In this document: positions 1 to 7,437 of the stretch, in pieces
How positions within the stretch are numbered: position 1 is the stretch's first letter
Layout of the letters: each line of letters opens with the position of its first letter
Assembly (NCBI RefSeq): GCF_900103505.1
Contig: NZ_FNIA01000002.1
Coordinates: 1-64,000 of the forward strand
Source: Haloarchaeobius iranensis
GTDB lineage: Archaea > Halobacteriota > Halobacteria > Halobacteriales > Natrialbaceae
Direction of reading: 5' to 3'
Length of the DNA: 64,000 bases
Notes under the pieces: generated by a model
Databases searched by the model: none
Seen by the model: only the letters and a program-made list of their open reading frames with translations
What the model was told of the DNA's origin: nothing
Translations under genes and position numbers: made by a program

Positions 1-2
1 TT

Positions 3-71
3 CGCCTCGTCGTCGCTATCACCAACTACGAACGCGGAGACAATCCGGGAAGTACGATCATCACGGTGTGA
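3..71 (+). CDS. C-terminal end of an unidentified protein (cut by window start)
   Basis: The reading frame from position 3 to a TGA at 69-71 gives 22 residues ending in PGSTIITV. Its codon use matches the neighbouring haloarchaeal genes, and no start lies inside the window, so it is probably the tail of a gene that begins upstream. Twenty-two residues are too few to assign a family. The call rests only on the open frame and its position before the next gene. Confidence 0.4.
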   Translation, partial: RLVVAITNYERGDNPGSTIITV

Positions 72-157
72 GAAGAGTTCTATGACACCCTCGTTGGCAT
101 GCAACAACGTGTAGAGGAGACCGACCGCCGCCGGGACGGCGTTCGGGGGGGTTCACC

Positions 158-571
158 ATGCGATTCAGCACCAAAACCGACGTCGAGTTCGACGAGTTCT
201 CGCGAGCCTGCGACCTCGTCGAGGACTACTTCGACGACCTGATAGACGACGTAGCACTGCACGCACCGATATCGCGCCGCCAGCTCGTCGCCGTACTGGC
301 ACGGGCACAGCTCTCGGGCCGCGGACTCGGTCCCGAGGCGCTGCGCGAGGAGGGCGAGCTGACCTACCAGTCCAACGACGAGAGCCTGTTCTGGCTCGAC
401 GGCATGTTCTGGGCACGGCTCCGGCGACGGCACAACCTCTCGCCGGACGAGGGACGGGCCGCACGTGAGGTCCACCGCCGCATCATCGAAGCCATCGACG
501 GGGACGTGGGCTACTACAACAGGGAGCGCGACCCGTTCGTGCTGATCGAACGACGGCACCCGACGGCGTAG
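158..571 (+). CDS. Hypothetical haloarchaeal protein, 137 aa
   Basis: I do not recognise this protein. It is a soluble, acidic, probably mostly helical 137-residue protein with no signal peptide or membrane segment. The N-terminal half is rich in Asp and Glu (EDYFDDLIDD near residue 22), and the middle carries an Arg-rich stretch (WARLRRRHNL near residue 87). ATG at 158 is the first in-frame start; the two ATGs just upstream are out of frame. It stands alone, followed by a minus-strand regulator. Confidence 0.7.
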   Translation: MRFSTKTDVEFDEFSRACDLVEDYFDDLIDDVALHAPISRRQLVAVLARAQLSGRGLGPEALREEGELTYQSNDESLFWLDGMFWARLRRRHNLSPDEGRAAREVHRRIIEAIDGDVGYYNRERDPFVLIERRHPTA

Positions 572-614
572 TCGGGCGGAGAACTGTACTGCGTATCGAC
601 GGCGCTGCGGGTAG

Positions 615-968
615 TTACTCCTCGTACGCGAGGTTCATTATCCACTGCGTGAAGGCGTCGGACTGCGGGTCCGCCTCCTCCTCGCCGATGTACGGCGAGA
701 GCATGTCGCCGGCCATCAGCAGCGAGAAGTTCAGGTCGCGGGCGATGGGCGTGATGAGGTACGTGTTGTGGCCCTCGTACACCGTCTCCTCCCGGTCGAC
801 GAGCTCCTTCTCGACGAGGGATTCGGCGATGCGCGAACCCTTGCGCGAGGAGACGTCGAGCTCCTTCCAGAAGTCGCTCTGGTGGATGCCACCGGTCTCT
901 CTGACGAGTTCCAGACCGGCGAGCTCGTCCGCCGACAGGTCCTCTTCAGCGACGCTCACGCCGACCAC
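615..968 (-). CDS. Winged-helix (MarR-like) transcriptional regulator
   Basis: This 117-residue protein is a probable DNA-binding regulator. Residues about 12-65 form a winged-helix pattern (a GGIHQSDFWKELDVSSRKGS recognition segment followed by a Glu/Arg-rich wing and a YLITP strand), as in small archaeal MarR-like proteins. The C-terminus is acidic with no ligand domain I can name. There is no ATG start: GTG at 968 or, three codons on, GTG at 959 are the options. A TATA-like TTTAAG lies near 1029. Target genes are unknown; the divergently placed 137-aa gene is one candidate. Confidence 0.75.
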   Translation of the reverse strand: MVGVSVAEEDLSADELAGLELVRETGGIHQSDFWKELDVSSRKGSRIAESLVEKELVDREETVYEGHNTYLITPIARDLNFSLLMAGDMLSPYIGEEEADPQSDAFTQWIMNLAYEE

Positions 969-1028
969 CCCCGTGTCGTCGGTGCGACAGGCATGGCTAT
1001 CACGTCCGTAGTACGTCGGTCGTCCCGC

Positions 1029-1775
1029 TTAAACCTGCCCTTCGAGGACCACCGGCTCGTGCGCCGTCTCGCAGGGGGGACCGTCCGCGAAGTGGTACTC
1101 CGGCTCGTCGCCGAGGACGATGAGCGAGGACGAGCGGGTGCCGAAGCGGCCCTCTGGGTCGTGGACGCAGACGCCGAACTCGTGGTCCCCGAGCACGGCG
1201 GCGGCCCGGTCACGCCACCCGCGGGCCGTCTCGCCGTCGCGCGGCTCGAGTTCGGCGCGGATGCTGCCGACAGCTTCGGCCTGTCGCTCGCCGGGTTCGC
1301 GCCGCCGGTCGGGGACGTCGAACGTGTCGTCCGCGCCGACGTTGACGACGACGTGGACGCCGGGGTCGAACTCGGTGGCCGTCAGCCCGCCGTCCCAGGA
1401 GAGTAGGCGGGCGTCGTCGGCATCCGCGACGACGAGGTGGAACCCCTGGTACTCGTGCTCGGCGACCGCTGCCTCGACGATGGCGGCGGCGTCGGCCGCA
1501 GTCCGCTGGCGGAGCGCATCGCGGACGAGCAGGCCGCGCGACCGCTCGCCGGCCAGGTCCGAATCGAGCCAGCGGTTCGTCACGCCGACGAACACGCCGT
1601 GCTCGTTGTAGCCGATCCAGGTGCCGCCGGCGTCCTCGTCACGGGGGGCGACGACGACCGGGTCCGTCTCCACGACGGCGGGCCCGACGGCGGGGCGCTC
1701 CAGCAGTTCGTCGCGGTTCGCGGCGACCACGACGGGCTCGTCGAAGACGCGCCAGGCGAGGGTGAGCGTGCACAC
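1029..1775 (-). CDS. NRDE family protein (TANGO2-like Ntn-type fold)
   Basis: This 248-residue protein belongs to the NRDE family (PF05742), named for the Asn-Arg-Asp-Glu motif, seen here as ANRDE at residues 19-23. The family has a predicted N-terminal-nucleophile fold in which Cys2 becomes the N-terminus after removal of the initiator. That decides the start: GTG at 1775 gives V/M-C-T-L-T-L with Cys at position 2, whereas a longer open frame upstream runs across the divergent coaD gene. Conserved GGTWIG and GVTNRW segments follow. The exact substrate is not known for archaeal members. It is divergent from coaD, with a 72-nt shared promoter region. Confidence 0.85.
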   Translation of the reverse strand: MCTLTLAWRVFDEPVVVAANRDELLERPAVGPAVVETDPVVVAPRDEDAGGTWIGYNEHGVFVGVTNRWLDSDLAGERSRGLLVRDALRQRTAADAAAIVEAAVAEHEYQGFHLVVADADDARLLSWDGGLTATEFDPGVHVVVNVGADDTFDVPDRRREPGERQAEAVGSIRAELEPRDGETARGWRDRAAAVLGDHEFGVCVHDPEGRFGTRSSSLIVLGDEPEYHFADGPPCETAHEPVVLEGQV

Positions 1776-1847
1776 GCACTGCCGTAGGGAGCCGACCGGG
1801 ATAAATCGCCCCCGTGGACTAAGCCCCCGGGCCGCGAAGCGCCACCC

Positions 1848-2312
1848 ATGCGAGTCGCCGTCGCGGGGACGTTCGGGCCGCTGCACGACGGCCACCGCTC
1901 CCTGCTCGAGACCGCCTTGGAGGTCGGCGCCGACGGCGTCGTGGTCGGGCTGACGAGCGACCGGTTCGCGACCAGCAGCCGCGAGCGCGAGGTGCCCGCG
2001 TTCACCGACCGCGCCGAGGCGCTCCGGCGGGAGCTCGACGCGCTCGACCGCTGGGGACGCACCGTCGAACTCCGCGAGATCGCCAGCGAGCACGACTTCG
2101 CCGCGAGCGAGGCGAGCCTCGAAGCGGTGGTCGTCTCCCGCGAGACCGCCGACGAGGTACCGGACCTGAACGACGAGCGCCGGGAGAACGGACTCGAACC
2201 CCTCGTCGCGGTCGTAGTCCCGCTCGTGCTGGCCGAGGACGGTGAGCGCATCTCCTCCACCCGGGTCGTCGCCGGTGAGGTGGACGAGCACGGCCGGCAC
2301 GGCGTCGACTGA
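1848..2312 (+). CDS. coaD: Phosphopantetheine adenylyltransferase, archaeal type
   Basis: This enzyme transfers AMP from ATP to 4'-phosphopantetheine, giving dephospho-CoA, the penultimate step of CoA synthesis. The 154-residue protein shows the nucleotidyltransferase signature: GTFGPLHDGH at residues 7-16 (an HxGH motif) and ISSTRV near residue 138. Its length matches archaeal/eukaryotic-type CoaD. The gene is divergent from the NRDE gene. Two further CoA genes, pantoate kinase and phosphopantoate-beta-alanine ligase, occur at the far end of this window. Confidence 0.92.
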   Translation: MRVAVAGTFGPLHDGHRSLLETALEVGADGVVVGLTSDRFATSSREREVPAFTDRAEALRRELDALDRWGRTVELREIASEHDFAASEASLEAVVVSRETADEVPDLNDERRENGLEPLVAVVVPLVLAEDGERISSTRVVAGEVDEHGRHGVD

Positions 2313-2390
2313 CCGCGCCGAGACGGTTGTCCAGCTGTCACGCCCGACCGAGGAAACGGTTTTGTACCCGGTTACCAAGCGAAACCCGGA

Positions 2391-2861
2391 ATGGGACTAC
2401 TCGATTCGCTGTTCAAAGACGGGGGCACTCCGACGGAGGACGGGACCGAGAGCGACGACGGCACGACCGGCGGCCGCGCCCCAACAGCTGAGGGAGGCAC
2501 CGGCACGAAGTACGCTATCCTCATGAACGCGGGGCCGGACGACTTCGCGGCCGCCGGCAACGGCTTCCAGTACGCCATCGAACTCGACGATGCGGGCTAC
2601 GAGGTCGACGTGTTCCTCGACGGGGTCGCAACGAAGTGGCCGGCCGAGTTCGCCGACGACCCCGGCCGGCCGTTCAGTCGGAACTGGACGCTCATCGAGC
2701 AGCGCGACCTGCTCGCCGGCGCGTGTGGCTACTGCGCGAACGCGTTCGACTCGCAGGCGGCCTGCGAGGCGTCGGGCGTGACGCTGCTCAGCGACAGCGA
2801 CGAGCACGCGCCCGCGGTCGCCCAGCTCGCTGACGAGGGCTACGAGATTCTGACCATCTGA
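2391..2861 (+). CDS. DsrE-like family protein
   Basis: This 156-residue protein has a disordered Gly/Asp/Thr-rich N-terminus (residues 1-38), followed by a DsrE/DsrF-like alpha/beta domain (KYAILMNAGPDD start, then YAIELDDAGYEVDVFLDG). Cys residues cluster at ACGYCANAFDS near residue 105, which in this superfamily may carry sulfur or be redox active. The first residues MGLLDSLFKD recur as an amphipathic start in many haloarchaeal proteins. It lies convergent to menE, only 15 nt apart. A role in sulfur relay is possible but unproven. Confidence 0.7.
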   Translation: MGLLDSLFKDGGTPTEDGTESDDGTTGGRAPTAEGGTGTKYAILMNAGPDDFAAAGNGFQYAIELDDAGYEVDVFLDGVATKWPAEFADDPGRPFSRNWTLIEQRDLLAGACGYCANAFDSQAACEASGVTLLSDSDEHAPAVAQLADEGYEILTI

Positions 2862-2876
2862 GCGGGCGGCCCGAAC

Positions 2877-4391
2877 TCACCTCCCGTCGGACCGGAGCCG
2901 TGCCCTGACGGCGTCGCGGTCGACGGTCCCCGAGGCGGTCCGTGGCAGCGCGTCGGCGAACGCGACCGTCCGCGGGCGCTCGTGGTCCGCGAGGTGGTCG
3001 CGGGCGTAGCCGTCGAACGTGTCCGGCGAGCACTCGCCGACGACGAGTGCGGCGACCCGGTCGCCCCACTCGGGGTCGTCGAGGCCGACGACGGCGACGT
3101 CCCTCACGCCAGGGCACTCGACGAGCACCCGCGCGACCCGGTTCGGGTCCACGTTCTCCCCGCCGGAAACGAGCAGGTCGTCGAGTCGCCCGGTCACCCA
3201 GAGCCGGCCGTCCCCGTCGCGGTAGCCCACATCGCCGGTGTGGAGCCCGCGTTCGGAGACGGCGGCGTCTGTGTGTTCGTCGTCGAGATAGCCCCGCATC
3301 ACCTGCGGGCCGTCGACGACGAGTTCGCCGCGCTCGCCGGGGGCACAGGGCTCGCCGTCGGCGTCGAGGACGCGGAGGGTGACGTTCACGAGCGGCTGGC
3401 CGACCGTGCCGGGGTGTTCGCGGGCCATCGCCGGCGGAGCCGTCGTCACCTGCGAGGCCGCCTCGCTCATGCCGTAGGTGGGCCACGCGGGCACCGCCCG
3501 TTCGGCGCATCGGTCCAGCAGGCCCTCGCTCGCGGGTGCGCCGCCGAGCAGGACGACGCGAAGCCGGTCGTTCGGTGTCCACCCGAACTCGAGCAGTCGG
3601 TCGAGCATCGTCGGCACCAGCGAGACGCAGGTGCACCGCTGCTCGGCGAGGTGCCGCGCCGTCGTCTCGGGGTCGAAGCCGCCGCCGGGACCGAGGACCG
3701 TGGTCGTCCCGTACAGCGTCGACCGCACCAGCGGGGCCAGCCCGCCGACGTGGCAGGTCGGGAGCGGGACGAGCCAGCGGTCGTCGCGGTCGACGCCGAG
3801 CCGGAACGCGGACGCGGTGGCACTGGCGACGAGGTTCTCGACCGTCAGGCGCACGCCCTTCGGCCGGCCCGTCGTCCCCGAGGTGAAGACGAGGAGCGCC
3901 TCGGCGTCGGCGCTGCAATCGGGGTCCGGTGGACACAGCGCGTCCCGTTCGTCGCTCCGGCCCGACTCGTCGACCCACGCCGGACCGTCCTCGTCGTCGA
4001 CGCTCGCGACCACGCAGCCGTCGGGGGCGACCTCGTCGGCCGCCGCCCGCGTCGCTACGGTACAGACCAGCGCGTCGAGGTCGGCGCGGTCAGCCTGGTC
4101 CGCGAGGTCGTCCGTCGCGTTCCGGTGGTTCAGCGGGACGAGCGGGACGCCGAGGCGGAACGCGGCGAACAGCAGCTGGGCGACGGCCGGCCGGGTCGGC
4201 GAGAGCACGCCGAGCCGGCCGTCTCCGAGGTGGGGGTCGAGGCGGCCCGCGAGGCCATCGACGGCAGCGTGGAGTTCGCGATAGGTCCACGCAGCCCCGG
4301 TATCGGCGGCGACGAGCGCCTCGCGCCCCGGTGTCCGGCTCGCCCGTTCGGCGAGCAGGTCGGCCGACGGCCACGCCGTCGGCGGCCTCAT
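2877..4391 (-). CDS. menE: o-Succinylbenzoate-CoA ligase
   Basis: This is an acyl-adenylate-forming ligase of 504 aa that would activate o-succinylbenzoate to its CoA ester in menaquinone synthesis. The ATP-binding loop LLVFTSGTTGRPKGV lies near residue 165, YGMSEAASQV near 305, and the hinge GYRDGDGRLWVTGRLDD near 390. The C-terminal A10 motif reads TASGTVDRD, with Thr where adenylating enzymes normally have the catalytic Lys. The acyl-CoA ligase at 57.9 kb keeps this Lys (TTTGKVQK). The gene is last in the menA-menC-menE run, 31 nt after menC, which supports the MenE assignment over other ligases. Confidence 0.88.
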   Translation of the reverse strand: MRPPTAWPSADLLAERASRTPGREALVAADTGAAWTYRELHAAVDGLAGRLDPHLGDGRLGVLSPTRPAVAQLLFAAFRLGVPLVPLNHRNATDDLADQADRADLDALVCTVATRAAADEVAPDGCVVASVDDEDGPAWVDESGRSDERDALCPPDPDCSADAEALLVFTSGTTGRPKGVRLTVENLVASATASAFRLGVDRDDRWLVPLPTCHVGGLAPLVRSTLYGTTTVLGPGGGFDPETTARHLAEQRCTCVSLVPTMLDRLLEFGWTPNDRLRVVLLGGAPASEGLLDRCAERAVPAWPTYGMSEAASQVTTAPPAMAREHPGTVGQPLVNVTLRVLDADGEPCAPGERGELVVDGPQVMRGYLDDEHTDAAVSERGLHTGDVGYRDGDGRLWVTGRLDDLLVSGGENVDPNRVARVLVECPGVRDVAVVGLDDPEWGDRVAALVVGECSPDTFDGYARDHLADHERPRTVAFADALPRTASGTVDRDAVRARLRSDGR

Positions 4392-4422
4392 CGTCGCACC
4401 ACCCGGGGAGGCTGCACCCCGG

Positions 4423-5463
4423 TCACTCCCAGACCCCCTCCACGCCGAGCCCCGGCCCCTGGGGCACGTCGATGGCCCCGTCGTCGACCGGGCAGGGGTC
4501 CGGCCCCACGTCCGTCGAGAGCCAGTCCGCCGTCGCCAGCCCGCAGGCGGAGATACCGGGGACCGAGGCGGCGAGATGGACCGCAGCCGTGCGGGCGACC
4601 GCCGCGTCGACCGTCGTCGTGACGACCGACGCGACTCGCTCCTCGCGAGCCTGCAGGATGGCCCGCTTCGCGCGCTGGACGCCGCCGACCGCCATCGGTT
4701 TCAGCACGAGCAGGTCGGCCGCTCCGGTCTCCAGCACGGACTCCACGGGGTGGCTCGCCAGCGACTCGTCCAGTGCGACGCCGACCCGACCGCCGCGGAG
4801 TTCGGCGTGGCCCTCGAGGTCGTCCGGCGGGAGCGGCTGTTCGACGTAGCGCACCCGGGCGTCGGCGAAGGACTCGAACGCCTCGGTCGCCTGCTCGCGG
4901 TCCCACGCCCCGTTGGCGTCGACCCGGAGTTCCGCGTCGGGACCGACCGCGTCGCGGACGGCCTGCACACGGCCGACGTCGGCGTCAACGGACCGGGTTC
5001 CAGCTTTCAGCTTCACCGCGCCGTAGCCCGCGGCGACGGCCTCCTCGGCCGCGGCGACCGTCTCCGCGCGGTCGCCGTCACCGACCGTCGCGTTGACCGG
5101 GACGGCCTCGCGCTCGCTCTCGCGGCCGAGGAAGCGGTACAGCGGCTCACCCCTGCGGCCCGCCCGGAGGTCGGCCAGCGCGAGCGAGAGCCCGTGCCGG
5201 GCCGCCGGCGTGTCCACGAGGTCGCCCAGCACCTCGCCGGGTGTCGCCTCGCCCGCGTTCACGCGGTCGGCCGCGTCGGAGAGCGCGGTCCGGCAGTCGC
5301 CCAGCGACTCGGTCCACGAGGAGAGCGGGGTCGCCTCGCCGATGCCGGTCTCACCGCCGTCCTCGACCCTGACGAGGACGCCCTCGCGCTCGGTGATCTC
5401 GCCGCGGGCCGTCGCCAGCGGCGTGGCGAGCGAGACGGCGAAGTCGCGCGTCTCCACCCGCAT
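4423..5463 (-). CDS. menC: o-Succinylbenzoate synthase
   Basis: This enolase-superfamily enzyme dehydrates SHCHC to o-succinylbenzoate. The 346-residue protein carries the expected catalytic set: AVKLKAG (KxK, near residue 160), LRVDANGAW and VEQPLP (metal ligands), VALDESL, and the second Lys in LLVLKPMAVGG near 265. ATG at 5463 is chosen because it overlaps the menA stop as TGATG, implying translational coupling; the open frame upstream is only a shadow of menA. The N-terminal capping domain covers residues 1-115. Confidence 0.93.
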   Translation of the reverse strand: MRVETRDFAVSLATPLATARGEITEREGVLVRVEDGGETGIGEATPLSSWTESLGDCRTALSDAADRVNAGEATPGEVLGDLVDTPAARHGLSLALADLRAGRRGEPLYRFLGRESEREAVPVNATVGDGDRAETVAAAEEAVAAGYGAVKLKAGTRSVDADVGRVQAVRDAVGPDAELRVDANGAWDREQATEAFESFADARVRYVEQPLPPDDLEGHAELRGGRVGVALDESLASHPVESVLETGAADLLVLKPMAVGGVQRAKRAILQAREERVASVVTTTVDAAVARTAAVHLAASVPGISACGLATADWLSTDVGPDPCPVDDGAIDVPQGPGLGVEGVWE

Positions 5464-6470
5464 CAGCGCACCTCCGTCGGCGTCGGCATGGCGGGTGCGC
5501 CGGCGGCCAGCGCGCCCCCGATGGCGGTCTCCGGGGCGGCGAAGCCGACCGAGAACAGCAGCGCGTACAGCGCGAGCAGCTGGCCGACCCGCTCCAGCGC
5601 CGGGTTCAACGCCGCGCCATCGGTCCGGTTCAGTACGGTCGTCGTGACGCTCCAGGCGAGCGGCAGGGAGAGCCACGACAGGAGCACCGTCGCGGGCACC
5701 CCATCGCCGACGACGAGCGCGACCGGCGTGAGGTACGACAGGGCGAGCATCGAGACGAACTCCGCGCGGCCGAAGCCGTAGCCGAACTTCACGACCAGCG
5801 TCTCCTTGCCCGTCTCGGCGTCCTCCTCGCGGTCGCGGACGTTGTTCACCACGAGGATGTTCGTCGAGATGGCCGCCATCGGGAGGCTCGCCACGAACGC
5901 GAGGCCCAGCTCCGGCGCGTCCACGAGCCCCGTCGCCAGCGGCTCGCCGAGCAGCGCCGCCGCCTGCACGTAGTAGGTGCCGGTCACCGCGACGAGGCCG
6001 AAGAAGACGAAGACGAAGATGTCGCCCAGCCCGTGGTAGCCCAGCGGGTACGGCCCGCCCGTGTACGCCACGCCGCAGGCGACACTGACGAGGCCGACGA
6101 CGAGGATTGGCACGCCCGCGACGTAGACCAGATACGCCCCGGAGACGATGGCCAGCCCGAACGTCAGTATCATCGCGCGCTTGACCGCCGCCGGCTCGAT
6201 GAGCCCGCCCGCCGTCACGCGGGTGAACCCCTCGCGGTTCTCGGTGTCCGCGCCCTGCACCGCGTCGTAGTAGTCGTTCGCGAAGTTCGTCCCGACCTGG
6301 ATGAGCGCCGCGCCGATGAACGCAAAGAGCGCCGCCACCGGCTCGAACACCCCACCGTAGTACGCGACCGCGGTCCCCACCAGGACCGGCGACGCCGCCG
6401 CCGGCAGCGTCTGTGGCCGCGCCGCCATCACCCACGCCCGCGTCTTCGAGACGTCCGCCGTTTCGGTCAT
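5463..6470 (-). CDS. menA: 1,4-Dihydroxy-2-naphthoate polyprenyltransferase
   Basis: This membrane-bound UbiA-family prenyltransferase attaches the isoprenoid tail to DHNA, the precursor of menaquinone. The 335-residue protein has eight or nine hydrophobic segments and both Asp-rich motifs: NFANDYYDAVQGAD (near residue 66) and NNVRDREEDAETGKETL (near 205). ATG at 6470 gives the normal N-terminus; the frame continues upstream through the repeat region but lacks coding character there. First gene of the men operon, coupled to menC. I see no convincing TATA box directly upstream. Confidence 0.93.
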   Translation of the reverse strand: MTETADVSKTRAWVMAARPQTLPAAASPVLVGTAVAYYGGVFEPVAALFAFIGAALIQVGTNFANDYYDAVQGADTENREGFTRVTAGGLIEPAAVKRAMILTFGLAIVSGAYLVYVAGVPILVVGLVSVACGVAYTGGPYPLGYHGLGDIFVFVFFGLVAVTGTYYVQAAALLGEPLATGLVDAPELGLAFVASLPMAAISTNILVVNNVRDREEDAETGKETLVVKFGYGFGRAEFVSMLALSYLTPVALVVGDGVPATVLLSWLSLPLAWSVTTTVLNRTDGAALNPALERVGQLLALYALLFSVGFAAPETAIGGALAAGAPAMPTPTEVR

Positions 6471-6598
6471 CTGTCCCGTCTTGGGCCCCCTCCCGTGTGA
6501 ACGTTCTGTCTGTGAGTCGGCCCGGACGGTCGTGTTCGGTTCGGCGGGAGCGGGGTGATGGGTCCATTCTTCGTATGAATCGGGAGGTCCGCGAGCAG

Positions 6599-6746
6599 CC
6601 AGAAAGCCCCGCCCACCGTCTGACTCACAGGACCTGCCAACAGCCGGAAAGCCCCGGCGGGGTACGCTCCCGGGACTCGCTGCGGTCCTCGCTCCGCTGC
6701 GGTCCTTGCGTCGTCCGGGTTCCCGTACCCCGCCGCCCCTTTCAGT
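6599..6746 (-). repeat. Structured repeat element, left (inverted) copy
   Basis: Read on the minus strand the element runs ACTGAAAGGGGC (6746-6735), an 11-nt arm (6734-6724), a 57-nt core, a perfectly complementary 11-nt arm (6666-6656), then GGGGCTTTCCGG (6655-6644). A second GGGGCTTTCTGG follows exactly 45 nt later (6610-6599). The core contains two direct copies of AGGACCGCAGCG. It matches the right copy at 7030-7177 in every part except the arms and the 45-nt interior. See the findings for why structure rather than protein coding is favoured. Confidence 0.75.
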
Positions 6747-6791
6747 CCCACCCGACAGCACCGACCCCGCACCGCGCCAGCCCTCCCCCTC

Positions 6792-6822
6792 GACACCCAC
6801 GCGCCTGCCGGCGCGGGGTGTC
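6792..6822. repeat. GC-rich hairpin
   Basis: GACACCC at 6792-6798 and GGGTGTC at 6816-6822 enclose a second nested pairing (CGCGCC with GGCGCG). The hairpin sits just upstream, in minus-strand sense, of the left structured repeat. It could be an RNA fold or a terminator for anything transcribed from either side; no gene uses it obviously. Confidence 0.45.
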
Positions 6823-6862
6823 TTGGCCGTGTGATTGGTGGCGAGAGAGTCGAATCAGCTAA

Positions 6863-6883
6863 GGTTTACAATAGTTGTAAACC
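6863..6883. promoter_or_regulatory. Isolated operator-like palindrome
   Basis: Perfect 9-bp arms GGTTTACAA and TTGTAAACC flank TAG. This is an AT-rich island in a GC-rich gap, with TATA-like sequence inside it. No protein gene follows on either strand within the next 300 nt; the right structured repeat begins about 145 nt downstream on the plus strand. It looks like an operator overlapping a promoter. Confidence 0.5.
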
Positions 6884-6904
6884 TCTTGACAGTGGCGCGC
6901 GGCT

Positions 6905-6939
6905 GGCGAACGTGCCGAGCGCCAGCGAGGCCGTTCGCC
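6905..6939. repeat. Hairpin upstream of right structured repeat
   Basis: GGCGAACG (6905-6912) pairs with CGTTCGCC (6932-6939) around a 19-nt loop containing GAGCGCCAGCGAGG, a purine-rich word similar to the AGCGAGGACC words in the structured repeat cores. It may be a shorter relative of that element. Confidence 0.4.
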
Positions 6940-7029
6940 GACACTCGTGCGAGGGACGAGAAGCGCAGCGGAGCGAGCATCGCAGGAGGCTGGGGAGGTA
7001 TGAGGTGCGGTGCGGATGCTGTGGGTGAG

Positions 7030-7120
7030 ACTGAAAGGGGCTGCTCGCTCGACGAACCCCGACGAAGTAAGGACCGCAGCGCAGCGAGGACCGCAACGAG
7101 TCGCGGGAGTCGAGCGAGCA
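7030..7120 (+). repeat. Structured repeat element, right copy
   Basis: ACTGAAAGGGGC (7030-7041) is followed by an arm (7042-7052), a 57-nt core (7053-7109) and a perfectly complementary arm (7110-7120); GGGGCTTTCTGG follows from 7121. The core differs from the left copy at 7 of 57 positions, but the arms differ at 7 of 11 positions with pairing kept in full. About 35 nt upstream, both copies also share a GCGGTGCGG...TGCTGT word. It feeds directly into the 45-bp tandem array. Confidence 0.75.
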
Positions 7121-7315
7121 GGGGCTTTCTGGTTGTTGTCGGAACCTGGTGTTCCCGGTAATCGAGGGGCTTTCTGGTTGTTGTCGGAACCTGGTGTTCC
7201 CGGTAATCGAGGGGCTTTCTGGTTGTTGTCGGAACCTGGTGTTCCCGGTAATCGAGGGGCTTTCTGGTTGTTGTCGGAACCTGGTGTTCCCGGTAATCGA
7301 GGGGCTTTCTGGCTG
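7121..7315 (+). repeat. 45-bp direct tandem array (four full units plus a partial)
   Basis: Units start at 7121, 7166, 7211 and 7256 and are identical over 45 bp; a fifth, partial unit starts at 7301. Each begins GGGGCTTTCTGG and contains a small hairpin, GGAAC-CTGGT-GTTCC. Units are head to tail with no spacers, so this is not a CRISPR. The length is 15 codons, so the array is open in several frames, but those ORFs have no start or context that suggests a gene. Confidence 0.92.
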
Positions 7316-7403
7316 TCTCTGGAGACGAAGCCCCGCTCGGGAAAATTCGATGCACGCACACCACGAACGGACAGGAACATCACGTTCAGACGCGAAACCC
7401 GTC

Positions 7404-7437
7404 ACGCTTTAACCAGTACACGCCGAACCCTGTCGCA
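7404..7437 (+). promoter_or_regulatory. gatB promoter, leaderless
   Basis: CTTTAACC at 7407-7414 is a TATA-like box centred about 27 nt before the gatB ATG at 7438, the spacing expected when transcription starts at the start codon. Confidence 0.6.

Noticed and set aside
3929-4849. Long Arg-rich ORFs opposite menE, menC and many other genes
   Set aside because: They are antisense shadows typical of GC-rich genomes: Arg/Pro/Ala-rich translations, no promoters and no family motifs.
6467-6796. Minus-strand ORF across the left repeat similar in translation to the right-hand ORF
   Set aside because: Similarity follows from DNA homology of the repeat core. The arms differ without regard to the encoded residues, and the ORF overlaps the start of menA.
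7121-7315. CRISPR array
   Set aside because: Units are head to tail without spacers, and no cas genes are nearby.
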